Assembly: GCF_019219095.1 (NCBI RefSeq)
Contig: NZ_JAHUWH010000003.1
Location: 308,345 to 372,344 of the forward strand
Reading direction: 5' to 3'
From: Acidovorax sp. sic0104
GTDB taxonomy: Bacteria > Pseudomonadota > Gammaproteobacteria > Burkholderiales > Burkholderiaceae_C
Length of the DNA stretch: 64,000 bases
How positions within the stretch are numbered: the stretch's first letter is position 1; each line of letters begins with the position of its first letter. Below are positions 8,861 through 17,854 of the stretch, one piece after another. The notes beneath the pieces were generated by a model. The model ran no database searches. It was given only the letters and a program-made list of their open reading frames with translations, and was not told the DNA's origin. The position numbers and the translations under genes were made by a program.

Positions 8861-9862
8861 TCATTCAGCTTCGATCTTCGAAGACTTGACCACGCCGGCC
8901 CAGCCCGCCAGGTCGGTCTTGACCTTGTCGCCCAGCTGTTGCGGGCTCTGGTAGTCTGCCGTGGCGCCCTGCTCCTGCGCCTTTTGCTTGAACGCGGCAC
9001 TTTGCACCACGGTGCGGATGTCGGCGGTGAGCTTGTCCACCACGGGCTTGGGTACCGCAGCGGGCACGAACACCGCAAACCACGACGTCGCGTCCACCTT
9101 CGGGTAGCCCGCTTCGGCGGTGGTGGGCACCTCGGGCAGGCTTGGCAGGCGCTCCTTGCCGGTCACGGCCAGCACGCGCAGCTTGCCGGCGGCGATGTGG
9201 GGCATGAAGGGCGGCGCTGTGCCAAAGGTCAGGTCCACCTGGCCGCCCAGCAAGTCCTGCAGCGCGGGGCCGGTGCCCTTGTAGGGCACGTGCACCATCT
9301 TCACGCCGCCCTGCTGCTCCAGCATGGCGCCGGTCACGTGCTGCAGCGAGCCGTTGCCCGATGAGGCGTAGTTGAGCTTGCCCGGGTTCGCCTTGGCATA
9401 GGCCACCAGTTCGGCCAGCGTCTTCACCGGCAGGTCGTTGCGCACCACGATGATCTGCGGGGCCGAGATCACATTGGCCACAGGCTGGAAGTCCTTTTGC
9501 TCCCACTGCGGCGCCTTGGTGAGGTGGGGCGAGATCACATGGTAGCCCGAGTACTGCATCAAGAGCGTGTAGCCATCGGGCTCTGCGCGCTTGACGGCCG
9601 CCGCCGCAATGCTGCCGTTGCCGCCGCCCTTGTTGTCCACCACCACGGACTGCCCCAGAACAGGCGTGAGCGCCTGGGCGAGCATGCGGGCCGACAGGTC
9701 GGTGGTGCCACCGGCGGCCGTGGGCACCACCATGGTCACGGGTTTGCTGGGGTATGCCCCCTGGGCCCGGGCGGGGGAAGATGCGCCGAGCGCCAGGATG
9801 GCCAGGGTGGTGGCGCCCAGGGCGGCCAATGCCGTGAACGGCTTGCGAGAGAAGGTGGTCAT
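8861..9862 (-). CDS. Bug/TctC-family tricarboxylate-type solute-binding protein
   Basis: This is a periplasmic binding protein of 333 residues. An N-terminal Sec signal (MTTFSRKPFTALAALGATT, cleavage after SPARA) precedes the family pattern YPSKPVTMVVPTAAGGTTD. Bug proteins bind carboxylated solutes for TctA/TctB-type secondary transporters, but no TctA/TctB gene is nearby, as is usual for the expanded Bug sets of Burkholderiales. The ATG at 9860-9862 has GGAGA about 10 nt upstream. The frame is open for 70 more codons upstream, but that part crosses a repeat and is not coding. It is the last gene of the cluster with the CoA transferase and lyase; the ligand is not known. Confidence 0.88.
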   Translation of the reverse strand: MTTFSRKPFTALAALGATTLAILALGASSPARAQGAYPSKPVTMVVPTAAGGTTDLSARMLAQALTPVLGQSVVVDNKGGGNGSIAAAAVKRAEPDGYTLLMQYSGYHVISPHLTKAPQWEQKDFQPVANVISAPQIIVVRNDLPVKTLAELVAYAKANPGKLNYASSGNGSLQHVTGAMLEQQGGVKMVHVPYKGTGPALQDLLGGQVDLTFGTAPPFMPHIAAGKLRVLAVTGKERLPSLPEVPTTAEAGYPKVDATSWFAVFVPAAVPKPVVDKLTADIRTVVQSAAFKQKAQEQGATADYQSPQQLGDKVKTDLAGWAGVVKSSKIEAE

Positions 9863-9948
9863 AAAGGTTTTGTCTCCGTTGTTGTGACTGCCAAAAAGTG
9901 GTGTCGCTGGCGAGGGGCCCACTATCGAGTCGACGCCTACCAGCTTGA

Positions 9949-10010
9949 ACCGTTCACGCTGAGCTTGCCCAAGCGCCGCGCAGGGCTTCGACAAGCTCAG
10001 CCCAACCGGT
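9949..10010. repeat. Palindromic intergenic repeat (CTGAGCTTG ... CAAGCTCAG)
   Basis: Inverted arms ccgttcacgCTGAGCTTG and CAAGCTCAGcccaacgg-like flank a GC-rich centre with CTTCGA. The motif ttcgacaagctcagcc is one I know as a common REP-like intergenic repeat in this group. It lies between the two binding-protein genes and could act as a terminator or mRNA stabiliser. Confidence 0.55.
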
Positions 10011-10068
10011 GGGTTCGAGTTCAAAGACGCCGACGCAACAGGCGTGCGTGCTGGCCGGCGTGCGGGCT

Positions 10069-11058
10069 TCAATCGACCGTGGCGCCGGTTTCCTTCACCA
10101 CGCGCTGCCAGCGGACCAGGTCATCACGCACCAGCGCACCGAGCTGGGCGGGCGTGCCCTTGAAGGGCTCACAGCCCACGGCGGCGAGCTTGTCGACCAC
10201 GTCCTTGTGGTCCAGCGCCTTGGCCACTTCGGCCTGCAACTGCGCCACCACGGGCGCGGGGGTGCCCGCGGGGGCGAACATCGCGTACCACGGCGCCTGG
10301 CCGAAGCCCTTCAAGGTCTCGCCGATGGTGGGCGCGTCGGGCAAGGCGGCCACGCGCTTTTCGTTGACCACGCCCAGCACCTTGAGCTTGCCGGCCTTGA
10401 TGAACGCGATGGCCGACGGCAGGCTCTGCACCGACAGCGGCACCTGCCCGCCCACCACATCCGTCGCTGCCGCGGCCGAGCCTTTGTAGGGAATGTGCTG
10501 CAGCTGAATGCCCGCCGCCTTTTGCAGCATCTCGCCGATCAGGTGGTTGAGGGTGCCGTTGCCCGCCGACGCGATCGAGTACTTGCCGGGGCTGGCCTTG
10601 GCCAGCGTGATCAGCTCGGCCACGTTCTTGGCGGGGAACGACGGGTGCGCCACCAGCACGTAGCCCGCCGTGGCGATGGGCGCCACGGGCTCGAAGTCCT
10701 TGACCGCATCGAAGCCTGCGTTCTTGTACAGCGCGGGGCCGATGACGTGGGCGCTGTCGGCCGTGACCAGCAGCGTGTAGCCGTCATGCCTGGCGCGCGC
10801 CAGGCCCGCGGTGGCCAGCGTGCCGCCCGCGCCGGGGCGGTTGTCCACCACCACGCTCTGGCCCATCTGCTCGGACAGGCGCTGCGCCAGTACTCGGGCG
10901 ATGGCGTCGTTGGCACCGCCCGCGGCCTGGGGCACGACCAGGGTGATGGGCTTGGACGGAAATTTTTCTTGCGCCAGGGCGCCGAGCGAAGCGGCGTACA
11001 GCGCGGTGCCCAGCAGCAGCATGGCGTGGCGGCGGTGGAAGGTGGTCGTCCGGGTCAT
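10069..11058 (-). CDS. Second Bug/TctC-family solute-binding protein
   Basis: This 329-residue periplasmic binding protein has a signal peptide (MTRTTTFHRRHAMLLLGTAL, cleavage after LGALA), then FPSKPITLVVPQAAGGANDA, and the PYKG-type motif IPYKGSAAAATDVVGGQVP that is conserved in the family. The ATG at 11056-11058 has GGAGACAAC directly upstream, nearly the same leader as its neighbours. It sits between the lyase and the other Bug gene. The two Bug proteins differ clearly along their length, so they may bind different or related acids. No cognate membrane subunits are in the window. Confidence 0.88.
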   Translation of the reverse strand: MTRTTTFHRRHAMLLLGTALYAASLGALAQEKFPSKPITLVVPQAAGGANDAIARVLAQRLSEQMGQSVVVDNRPGAGGTLATAGLARARHDGYTLLVTADSAHVIGPALYKNAGFDAVKDFEPVAPIATAGYVLVAHPSFPAKNVAELITLAKASPGKYSIASAGNGTLNHLIGEMLQKAAGIQLQHIPYKGSAAAATDVVGGQVPLSVQSLPSAIAFIKAGKLKVLGVVNEKRVAALPDAPTIGETLKGFGQAPWYAMFAPAGTPAPVVAQLQAEVAKALDHKDVVDKLAAVGCEPFKGTPAQLGALVRDDLVRWQRVVKETGATVD

Positions 11059-11097
11059 CGTTGTCTCCTGTTGTTGTGGGGATGGTCTTCGCTGCGG

Positions 11098-12108
11098 CTA
11101 GGCCCCGCCGCGCTCGCGCTGCAGCGCGCGGTCGCGGATGGCCTCGAAATCAGCAGGCACGGGGTGCAGGTGCAGCCGGGGGCCGGCCTTCACGATCTGG
11201 CTCGGAATGTCGTGCCCGATCAGGCCCGGCAGGCGCGCCGCGGCGGCCACCAGCGCGGGCAGGTCCACGCCGGTGTCATAGCCCATCAGCACGAGGGCGT
11301 GCACGATCTCTTCGCTGCATACATTGCCGCTGGCGCCCGGCGCATAGGGGCAGCCGCCCAGCCCGCCCAGCGATGCGTCGAAGCGGTCCGCCCCGGAATC
11401 GATGGCGGCCAGCACGTTGGCCAGCCCCATGCCGCGCGTGTTGTGAAAGTGCAGCGTGAAATCCACGCTCGGCCAGCGCGCCCGCGCGGCCGCCGTGATC
11501 TGCGCCACCCGGGTGGGAAAGGCCATGCCGGTGGTGTCGCACAGCGTGATGCCGCCCACACCCAGGTCCACGAACCGCTGCACCCAGCCGAGCACCGCGG
11601 CCTCGGGCACGTCGCCCTCCATGGGGCAGCCGAACACACAGGACAGCGACACGTTCACCGCCACATTCGCAGCCTGGGCCACGGCCACCACCTGCGCCAG
11701 CGCGGCGAAGGACTGCTCCTGCGTCATGCGCAGGTTGGCGATGTTGTGCGTGGCGCTCACGGACATCACCAGGTTCAGCTCGTCCGTGCGCGCCTCGATG
11801 GCGCGCTCGGCCCCGCGCAGGTTGGGCACCAGCGCGGTGTACACCACGCCCGGGCGCCGCTCGATCTCGCGCATCACGATCTCGGCATCGCGCAGCGCAG
11901 GGATGGCGGTGGGCGACGTGAACGAGGTGACCTCGATCTTCGCCAGGCCCGTGGCCGACAACGCGTTGACGAGCGCGATCTTGTCGTCGGTGGGCACGAA
12001 GGCCTGTTCCATCTGCAGGCCGTCGCGCGTGCCGACCTCCTGCATGTGGATGCGGCGGCCATGGCCCTGCCAGACGCTGGCGCCGGTCGAACGGGTGGTG
12101 GTGGTCAT
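11098..12108 (-). CDS. Hydroxymethylglutaryl-CoA lyase-like enzyme
   Basis: This 336-residue DRE-TIM metallolyase probably cleaves a 3-hydroxy-3-methylacyl-CoA. It has the N-terminal metal and catalytic motif QEVGTRDGLQME, metal ligands HFHNTRG, and the HMG-CoA lyase signature LGGLGGCPYAPGASGN with the catalytic Cys. The classical reaction is HMG-CoA to acetyl-CoA plus acetoacetate; close relatives act on citramalyl-CoA or longer homologues, so the substrate is inferred only. Its ATG overlaps the stop of the upstream CoA transferase (TGA 12105-12107, ATG 12106-12108), implying coupled translation and linked function. Confidence 0.85.
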   Translation of the reverse strand: MTTTTRSTGASVWQGHGRRIHMQEVGTRDGLQMEQAFVPTDDKIALVNALSATGLAKIEVTSFTSPTAIPALRDAEIVMREIERRPGVVYTALVPNLRGAERAIEARTDELNLVMSVSATHNIANLRMTQEQSFAALAQVVAVAQAANVAVNVSLSCVFGCPMEGDVPEAAVLGWVQRFVDLGVGGITLCDTTGMAFPTRVAQITAAARARWPSVDFTLHFHNTRGMGLANVLAAIDSGADRFDASLGGLGGCPYAPGASGNVCSEEIVHALVLMGYDTGVDLPALVAAAARLPGLIGHDIPSQIVKAGPRLHLHPVPADFEAIRDRALQRERGGA

Positions 12109-13355
12109 TGGATCACTCCCTTGCTGCGCAGCAGACCGATCTGCTCTGCCGTCAAACCGGCCTCGGCCAGCACCGCATCGGTGTCGTCGCCCAGGTGCGG
12201 CGCGCTCGTGCGGATGCTGCCGGGCGTGCCCGAGAGCTTGGGCACGATGCCCGGCACCTGCACGCTGTAGCCGTCGCGCGTTGGCTGGGTCAGCAGCATG
12301 TCGCGGGCCTGGTAGTGCGGGTCTTCGGCAATGTCCCGGGCTGTGTAGACCTTGCCCGCGGGCACACGGGCACCGCCCAGCGTCTCCATCACCTGCTGCA
12401 CCGAGCGCGCGGCGGTCCAGCTGCCGATGGCGGCGTCGATTTCTGCCACCCTTGCCACGCGGCCCGTATTGTTGCCCAGATCGGGCGCGTCGGCCAGGTC
12501 CTGCCGGCCGATGGCCGCCATCAGCCGCTTGAAGATGCTGTCGCCATTGCCAGCCACCAGCACCCAGCCATCGGTGCAGGGGTAGGCGTTGCTGGGCGCG
12601 ATGCCGGGCAATGCGCTGCCAGCCGCCTCACGCACCGCGCCGAAGGCGCTGTACTCGGGGATCAGGCTTTCCATCACGTTGAAGACGGCCTCGTGCAGCG
12701 CCACGTCGATCACCTGGCCCTGTCCGCCGTTGACCTTGCGGTGGTACAGCGCCGTCAGCACGCCGATGGCGCCGTGCAGCGCCGCCAGCGTGTCGCCGAT
12801 GGACACGCCCACGCGCACCGGCACCCGGCCGGGCTCGGCGGTGAGGTGGCGCAGGCCGCCCATGGCCTCGCCGATCACGCCGAAGCCCGGCAGGTCGCGG
12901 TAGGGCCCCGTCTGGCCGTAGCCCGAGATGCGCAGGATCACCAGGCCCGGATTCAGCGCGTGCAGCGCCTCGGGCGACATGCCCCAGCCCTCCAGCGTGC
13001 CGGGGCGGAAGTTCTCGATCAGCACGTCAGCCTCGGCGATCAGGCGGCGGGCGATATCCTGGCCCTCGGCCTGGCGCAGGTCCAGCGCCACCGAGCGCTT
13101 GTTGCGCGACTGCACCTGCCACCACACGGAGGTGCCTTCCTTGATCAGGCGCCAGTTGCGCAGCGGATCCCCGCCCGGCACACCGGGCCGGTCGGGGTCG
13201 GCCGGGGCTTCGATCTTGATGATCTCGGCACCGAACTCGCCCAGCGTCTTGCCGCAGAACGGGCCGGCGATCAGCTGGCCCATTTCGATCACGCGCACGC
13301 CGTGCAGTGCCGAAGAGCCCGCGGCGGCTGACGGAAGGTTGTGGGGGGAACTCAT
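12105..13355 (-). CDS. Family III (CaiB/BaiF) CoA transferase
   Basis: At 416 residues it moves CoA between carboxylic acids. The family start HGVRVIEMGQLIAGPFCGKT, the LIENFRPGTLEGWG block and the catalytic Asp region SIGDTLAALHGA (Asp188) are all present. It starts at the ATG at 13353-13355 with GGAGAC upstream. It is the first gene of a minus-strand operon (CoA transferase, lyase, two Bug proteins) divergent from a LysR gene that very likely controls it. With the HMG-CoA lyase-like partner, a plausible task is activating a methylated hydroxydicarboxylate (such as 3-hydroxy-3-methylglutarate) before cleavage; that is inference. Confidence 0.88.
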   Translation of the reverse strand: MSSPHNLPSAAAGSSALHGVRVIEMGQLIAGPFCGKTLGEFGAEIIKIEAPADPDRPGVPGGDPLRNWRLIKEGTSVWWQVQSRNKRSVALDLRQAEGQDIARRLIAEADVLIENFRPGTLEGWGMSPEALHALNPGLVILRISGYGQTGPYRDLPGFGVIGEAMGGLRHLTAEPGRVPVRVGVSIGDTLAALHGAIGVLTALYHRKVNGGQGQVIDVALHEAVFNVMESLIPEYSAFGAVREAAGSALPGIAPSNAYPCTDGWVLVAGNGDSIFKRLMAAIGRQDLADAPDLGNNTGRVARVAEIDAAIGSWTAARSVQQVMETLGGARVPAGKVYTARDIAEDPHYQARDMLLTQPTRDGYSVQVPGIVPKLSGTPGSIRTSAPHLGDDTDAVLAEAGLTAEQIGLLRSKGVIQ

Positions 13356-13517
13356 GGAAATGTTGTCTCCTGCCGGGCACACCCCCGGCCTTCTGGCGCC
13401 GAATGATGCGCAGGGCACTCCACCACGTAAACCGCTGATGCACGAAGCTGCCATCGCAAACCGGCATGGTGGCGCAGTGACCAGCGTTACCATCGACTCC
13501 CCGCCACCTGCCCCGCC

Positions 13518-14426
13518 ATGAAGCTCGACCCCGTCTCCCTGCGCCTCTTCGTTGCCGTGATGGAAGAAAGCACCATCGCTGCCGCCGCCGCGCGCGAGCA
13601 CCTGGCGGCATCGGCCGTGAGCCGGCGCCTGGCGGACCTGGAGGGCACGCTGGGCGTGGAGCTGTTCACCCGCAGCAACAAGGGCACCGAGCCCACCGCC
13701 GCCGCCTACGCGCTGCTGAATCTGGCGCGCGGCGTGCTCAACGACCTGGACGGCATCGCCAGCCAGATGCGCGAATACGGCACCGGCGTGCGCGGCCATG
13801 TGCGCGTGGTGGCCAACATCTCGGCCATCACGCAGTTCTTGCCCGCACAACTGCAGAGCTTCATGGCGTTGCATCCGCAGGTGGATGTGCGGCTGCAGGA
13901 GCAGATCAGCACGTCGATAGCACAGTCGGTGGCCGAGAACGCGGCCGACGTGGGCATCCTCAATCAGGGCCAGTATGGCGACCGGGTGGTGCAGCTACCC
14001 TACCGCCAGGACGAGCTGGTGCTGCTGGTGCCCACGGGCCATGCGCTGGCGCGCCGCAAGTGCGCCCGCCTGGCCGACGCACTGCCCTACGACTTCGTGG
14101 GCGCGCACCCCGGCAGCGCCATCAACAACCAGCTGACCCGGGCCGCGTCCGAGGCCGGCCTGCCGCTGCGGCTGCGGATGCAGGTCACCAGCTATGACGC
14201 GCTGTGCCTCATGGTCGCCGCCGGCCTGGGCGTGGGCGTGATGCCGCGCGGCAGCGCCGCGCTGTACAAGGGCACGCAGCCGATCCGCGTGGTGACGCTG
14301 AACGAGACCTGGGCCCGGCGCCAGCTGGTGCTGTGCGTGCGCTCCGAAGAATCGCTCTCGAGCGTGGCCCGGCTGCTGGTGGATCATCTGCGCGCTGGCG
14401 CCGAACCGGAAGGCACCCCGGCATGA
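13518..14426 (+). CDS. LysR-type transcriptional regulator of the adjacent catabolic operon
   Basis: This is a 302-residue LysR family protein with an N-terminal winged helix (about 1-60: LRLFVAVMEESTIAAAAARE, SAVSRRLADLEG) and a periplasmic-binding-like effector domain from about residue 90. It is divergent from the CoA-transferase operon across 162 bp, the classic layout for a LysR activator responding to the operon's substrate or an intermediate. Its stop codon overlaps the start of earP (ATGA, 14423-14426), which is odd because earP belongs to translation and not to this pathway. Confidence 0.9.
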   Translation: MKLDPVSLRLFVAVMEESTIAAAAAREHLAASAVSRRLADLEGTLGVELFTRSNKGTEPTAAAYALLNLARGVLNDLDGIASQMREYGTGVRGHVRVVANISAITQFLPAQLQSFMALHPQVDVRLQEQISTSIAQSVAENAADVGILNQGQYGDRVVQLPYRQDELVLLVPTGHALARRKCARLADALPYDFVGAHPGSAINNQLTRAASEAGLPLRLRMQVTSYDALCLMVAAGLGVGVMPRGSAALYKGTQPIRVVTLNETWARRQLVLCVRSEESLSSVARLLVDHLRAGAEPEGTPA

Positions 14427-15562
14427 CCGCCTCCGCCCTGCAATGGGACGTTTTCTGCCGCGTGATCGACAACTTCGGCGACATCGGGGTGTGCTGGCGC
14501 CTGGTCACGCAACTGGCAGCCCACCGCCAGCAGGTGCGCCTGTGGGTGGACGATGCCTCGGCCCTGGCGTGGATGGCACCCGGCGGGTGCCCCGGCGTGG
14601 AGGTGCGCGACTGGCATGCCCCGCCGCCCGCAGCCGCCGAGCGTGCGCCAGATGTGATGGTGGAGGCCTTCGGCTGCGAGATTGCTCCTGAATTCATAGC
14701 TTACAGCGCTCTCTCAGCAAGCGGTAGCGGCCAAAAACCTGTGTGGATCAACCTCGAATACCTGTCGGCGGAAGGCTATGTGGAGCGCAACCACCGCCTG
14801 CCGTCGCTGATCATGTCGGGCCCGGCGGCAGGGTGGACCCGCTGGTTCTTCTACCCCGGCTTCACGCCCGCCACGGGCGGCCTGCTGCGCGAAGATACCT
14901 TGATGGCCCGGCGCTCTGCGTTTGACCGCACCGCCTGGCGCGCCGCGCACGCAGCCGCATTTGGAACCGGATCGGCCGACGAAGCGGGGCTCTGGGTCTC
15001 GCTGTTCTGCTACGAGCCCCCGGCACTGCCCGCCCTGCTTCAGCAACTGGCCCGGCACAGCGAGAACCAGGCCACCCAGTTGCTGGTGGCGCCGGGCCGC
15101 CCCGCAACCGCCGTGCGGGCGGCCCTGCACCCGGACAAGGTAGAAAATGGCCTCCAGCGCATACCAGTCAAGCGCGAGCAGCTATCGATTTCATACCTGC
15201 CGCCCCGCCCCCAGCCGGCTTTTGACGAAATGCTGTGGGCCTGTGACCTGAACCTGGTGCGCGGCGAAGACTCGCTGGTGCGGGCCCTGTGGGCCGGGCA
15301 GGCGCTGGTCTGGCACATCTACCCCCAGGACGACAACGCGCACCATGACAAGCTCCGGGCATTTCTCGACTGGCTGCAGGCGCCGGCGTCGCTGCGTGCA
15401 TTCCATGCCGCCTGGAATGCTGTCGATGACACCCCCCTGGCCCTGCCCGATGCGACTGTCCTGGCCGAATGGACCGCCTGCGTGCAGGCCGCCCGCACCC
15501 GGCTGCTGATGCAGCACAACCTCGTGGCACAACTATTGGGCTTTGTCGCCGAAAAACGGTAA
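14423..15562 (+). CDS. earP: EF-P arginine rhamnosyltransferase EarP
   Basis: It transfers rhamnose from dTDP-rhamnose to Arg32 of EF-P, activating EF-P for stalled polyproline synthesis. At 379 residues it is a GT-B enzyme with the N-terminal motif [18 protein letters not shown] (Asp16 and Asp20 match the conserved catalytic aspartates) and the nucleotide-sugar motif [16 protein letters not shown] (Glu282, Asp283). The ATG at 14423 overlaps the LysR stop. efp follows 163 bp downstream. Two stretches are encoded by copies of the interspersed repeat: 14684-14737 (residues about 88-105) and 15143-15192 (about 241-257). They keep the frame and probably form loops. Confidence 0.95.
   Translation: MTASALQWDVFCRVIDNFGDIGVCWRLVTQLAAHRQQVRLWVDDASALAWMAPGGCPGVEVRDWHAPPPAAAERAPDVMVEAFGCEIAPEFIAYSALSASGSGQKPVWINLEYLSAEGYVERNHRLPSLIMSGPAAGWTRWFFYPGFTPATGGLLREDTLMARRSAFDRTAWRAAHAAAFGTGSADEAGLWVSLFCYEPPALPALLQQLARHSENQATQLLVAPGRPATAVRAALHPDKVENGLQRIPVKREQLSISYLPPRPQPAFDEMLWACDLNLVRGEDSLVRALWAGQALVWHIYPQDDNAHHDKLRAFLDWLQAPASLRAFHAAWNAVDDTPLALPDATVLAEWTACVQAARTRLLMQHNLVAQLLGFVAEKR
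14684..14737 (+). repeat. Interspersed repeat copy inside earP (in frame)
   Basis: The sequence gctcctgaattcATAGCT, then TACAGCGCTCTCTCAGCAAG, follows the family pattern. It is translated as part of EarP ([17 protein letters not shown]) without breaking the frame. Confidence 0.6.
15143..15192 (-). repeat. Second interspersed repeat copy inside earP (in frame, opposite orientation)
   Basis: On the minus strand it reads ATAGCTGCTCGCGCTTG, ACTGGTATGCGCTGGAGG, then CCATTTTC. It matches the minus-strand copy at 41050-41100 at most positions. In EarP it encodes [17 protein letters not shown]. Confidence 0.7.
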
Positions 15563-15725
15563 AATCCAAGGCTTTGCGCAAAACAGGTGCGGCACATCGG
15601 TGCACAGCACTTGCGCATTCCCGCCGCGGAACATGCATCGGCACGGCGCGCCTACTGCCCCTCCCAGAGGAAGGCAGCAAGCCACCGGCCCGCGCGTTGA
15701 GCGGCCCCAACCCAAGCAACTCGCT

Positions 15726-16280
15726 ATGAAAATCGCTCAAGAAATCCGCGCCGGCAACGTGATCATGCACGGCAAGGACCCCATGGTTGTCCTGAAGACC
15801 GAATACGCCCGTGGCGGCCGCGGCGCAGCCACCGTGCGCATGAAGCTCAAGAGCCTGATCGGCAACTTCGGCACCGAAAACGTGTTCAAGGCCGACGACA
15901 AGATCGACAACGTGATCCTGGACAAGAAGGAGTGCACCTACTCCTACTTCGCAGATCCCATGTATGTCTGCATGGACACCGAATACAACCAGTACGAAGT
16001 CGAAGCCGAAAACATGGGCGACGCACTGAACTACCTGGAAGACGGCATGTCCCTCGAAGTGGTGTTCTATGACGGTAAGGCCATCTCGGTCGAACTGCCC
16101 ACCAGCGTCGAGCGCGAAATCACCTGGACCGAACCCGCCGTCAAGGGCGACACCTCCGGCAAGGTCATGAAGCCCGCCAAGATCGCCACCGGCTTCGAAG
16201 TGCCCGTGCCCCTGTTCGTCAGCCAAGGCGACAAGATCGAAATCGACACCCGCACCGGCGAATACCGCAAGCGCGTCTGA
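15726..16280 (+). CDS. efp: Elongation factor P (EarP-type, Arg32)
   Basis: This 184-residue tRNA-shaped protein binds between the P and E sites and relieves ribosomes stalled at consecutive prolines. The N-terminal KOW-like domain has the modification loop [12 protein letters not shown] with Arg at position 32, the residue EarP rhamnosylates; EpmA-type EF-Ps have lysine here. Two OB domains follow, ending [11 protein letters not shown]. The ATG at 15726 is chosen because homology starts there, although the frame is open upstream. A strong terminator follows at 16324-16353. Confidence 0.97.
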   Translation: MKIAQEIRAGNVIMHGKDPMVVLKTEYARGGRGAATVRMKLKSLIGNFGTENVFKADDKIDNVILDKKECTYSYFADPMYVCMDTEYNQYEVEAENMGDALNYLEDGMSLEVVFYDGKAISVELPTSVEREITWTEPAVKGDTSGKVMKPAKIATGFEVPVPLFVSQGDKIEIDTRTGEYRKRV

Positions 16281-16323
16281 TCGACCGAACACCCGAAGCT
16301 GCCTGCAGCTTCGTTCGGCCCGC

Positions 16324-16353
16324 AAAAAAGGCTTCCCTCGGGAAGCCTTTTTT
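16324..16353 (+). terminator. Rho-independent terminator of efp
   Basis: AAAAAAGGCTTCC / GGAAGCCTTTTTT with tetraloop CTCG, 44 bp after the efp stop, followed by more T-rich sequence. Its symmetry suggests it may also serve the opposite strand. Confidence 0.88.
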
Positions 16354-16376
16354 GCTTTTTTTCGGTGTATTTTCTC

Positions 16377-16423
16377 GCTCCAGCGCTTGATGGGCAAGCG
16401 CTGGCAGCTATTCAAACCATAGC
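16377..16423 (-). repeat. Interspersed repeat, intergenic copy after rimO
   Basis: On the minus strand it reads ATAGCTGCCAGCGCTTG, CCCATCAAGCGCTGGAGC. The inner CCAGCGCTTG / CAAGCGCTGG palindrome is perfect here, making this the cleanest copy in the window. Confidence 0.75.
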
Positions 16424-16446
16424 AAATCAGAGTATCCCGGCCGTCG

Positions 16447-17841
16447 TCACACCGGCACGGCCACGAGGTCGTGCCCCTGGGTGCCCACGATGCGTGCGCG
16501 GGTGAACTCGCCCACCTTGAGTTGCTTGCTGATCTTCTCGGGCGGCAACAGGTGCACCACGCCATCGATCTCGGGCGCATCGGCATAGCTGCGGCCCCGG
16601 CCGCCCTTCTTGCCCAGCGCGGGCGCGTGGTCCACCAGCACCTGCATGGTCGCGCCCACACGGCGCTGCAGCCGGGCGATGGAGACTTCCTCGGCAACCG
16701 CCATGAAGCGGGCGCGGCGCTCTTCACGCACTTCCATGGGCAGCATGCCCGGCAGCTCATTGGCCGCCGCCCCATTCACGTCACTGTAAGCAAAGCAGCC
16801 CGCACGGTCGATCTGCGCCTCGCGCACGAAGTCGAGCAGGTGCTGGAACTCTTCTTCCGTCTCGCCCGGAAAGCCCGCAATGAAGGTGCTGCGGATGACC
16901 AGCTCGGGGCAGACCTCACGCCAGCGCTGGATGCGCTCCAGGTTGCGCTCGCCGCTGGCTGGACGCTTCATGCGCTTGAGGACATCGGGGTGGCTGTGCT
17001 GCAGCGGCACATCCAGGTACGGCAGCACCTTGCCCGTGGCCATGAGCGGAACGATATCGTCCACGCTGGGGTAAGGGTACACGTAGTGCAGACGCACCCA
17101 GGCGCCATAGGGCTCGGCGATCTCGCCCAGCGTCTGCACCAGCTCCAGCATGCGGGTCTTCACAGGCTTGCCGTCCCAAAAGCCCGTGCGGTACTTCACG
17201 TCCACGCCATAGGCCGATGTGTCTTGGCTGATCACCAAAAGCTCCTTCACGCCGCCTTCGAACAAGGCCTTGGCCTCGCTGAGGACATCGCCCACAGGGC
17301 GCGAGACCAGGTCACCGCGCATGGAAGGAATGATGCAGAACGTGCAGCGGTGGTTGCAGCCTTCGCTGATCTTGAGGTACGCGTAGTGCTTGGGCGTGAG
17401 CTTGACGCCCGCAATGCCGAAGCCGCCGGGCACCAGGTCGATGAAAGGATCGTGCGGCTTGGGCAGGTTCAGGTGGACCGCGTCCATCACCTCCTGGGTG
17501 GCATGCGGCCCGGTCACGGCCAGCACGCTGGGATGCATCTCGCGCACCAGGTTGCCGCCCGCTTCGGAAGCGCGCGCGCCCAGGCAGCCGGTGACGATCA
17601 CCTTGCCGTTTTCAGCGAGGGCCTCGCCAATGGTGTCCAGGCTTTCCTTGACGGCATCGTCGATGAAACCGCAGGTGTTGACGATGACCAGGTCCGCGCC
17701 GTGGAAGGTCTTGGAGGTCTCATAGCCCTCGGCGCTCAGTTGCGTGAGAATGAGTTCGGAGTCCGTGAGGGCCTTGGGGCATCCAAGGGATACCATACCT
17801 ATACGCGGTATCCGGGCCGCTTGTTCAATCGTTTCAGTCAT
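16447..17841 (-). CDS. rimO: Ribosomal protein S12 methylthiotransferase RimO
   Basis: This radical-SAM enzyme of 464 residues methylthiolates the conserved aspartate of ribosomal protein S12 using two [4Fe-4S] clusters. Domains: N-terminal MTTase ([30 protein letters not shown] give the three cluster cysteines), radical SAM ([17 protein letters not shown], CxxxCxxC) and a C-terminal TRAM domain. The start is the ATG at 17839-17841. A prophage integrase gene begins within about 15 bp on the other side, so the sequence now upstream of rimO is phage-derived. phaR, transcribed in the same direction, was probably its former upstream neighbour. Confidence 0.97.
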   Translation of the reverse strand: MTETIEQAARIPRIGMVSLGCPKALTDSELILTQLSAEGYETSKTFHGADLVIVNTCGFIDDAVKESLDTIGEALAENGKVIVTGCLGARASEAGGNLVREMHPSVLAVTGPHATQEVMDAVHLNLPKPHDPFIDLVPGGFGIAGVKLTPKHYAYLKISEGCNHRCTFCIIPSMRGDLVSRPVGDVLSEAKALFEGGVKELLVISQDTSAYGVDVKYRTGFWDGKPVKTRMLELVQTLGEIAEPYGAWVRLHYVYPYPSVDDIVPLMATGKVLPYLDVPLQHSHPDVLKRMKRPASGERNLERIQRWREVCPELVIRSTFIAGFPGETEEEFQHLLDFVREAQIDRAGCFAYSDVNGAAANELPGMLPMEVREERRARFMAVAEEVSIARLQRRVGATMQVLVDHAPALGKKGGRGRSYADAPEIDGVVHLLPPEKISKQLKVGEFTRARIVGTQGHDLVAVPV

Positions 17842-17842
17842 T

Positions 17843-17849
17843 GTGGGGG
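17843..17849 (+). other. Candidate left attachment core (attL)
   Basis: GTGGGGG lies between the rimO start codon (17841) and the recombinase start. The same heptamer occurs at 31539-31545 at the other end. Flanks agree at several more positions (GTnnTnGTGGGGGnGA). Serine integrases need only short cores, but the match is short enough to be chance. Confidence 0.35.
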
Positions 17850-17854
17850 TGATT

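Noticed and set aside
10009..12270. 753-codon plus-strand frame across the second Bug gene and the lyase gene
   Set aside because: It is antisense to two clear genes, with low-complexity His/Gly/Arg composition.
13356..13517. A riboswitch or attenuator in the LysR/CoA-transferase gap
   Set aside because: No hairpin-plus-T-run or leader peptide could be drawn; an ordinary LysR-controlled divergent promoter explains the gap.
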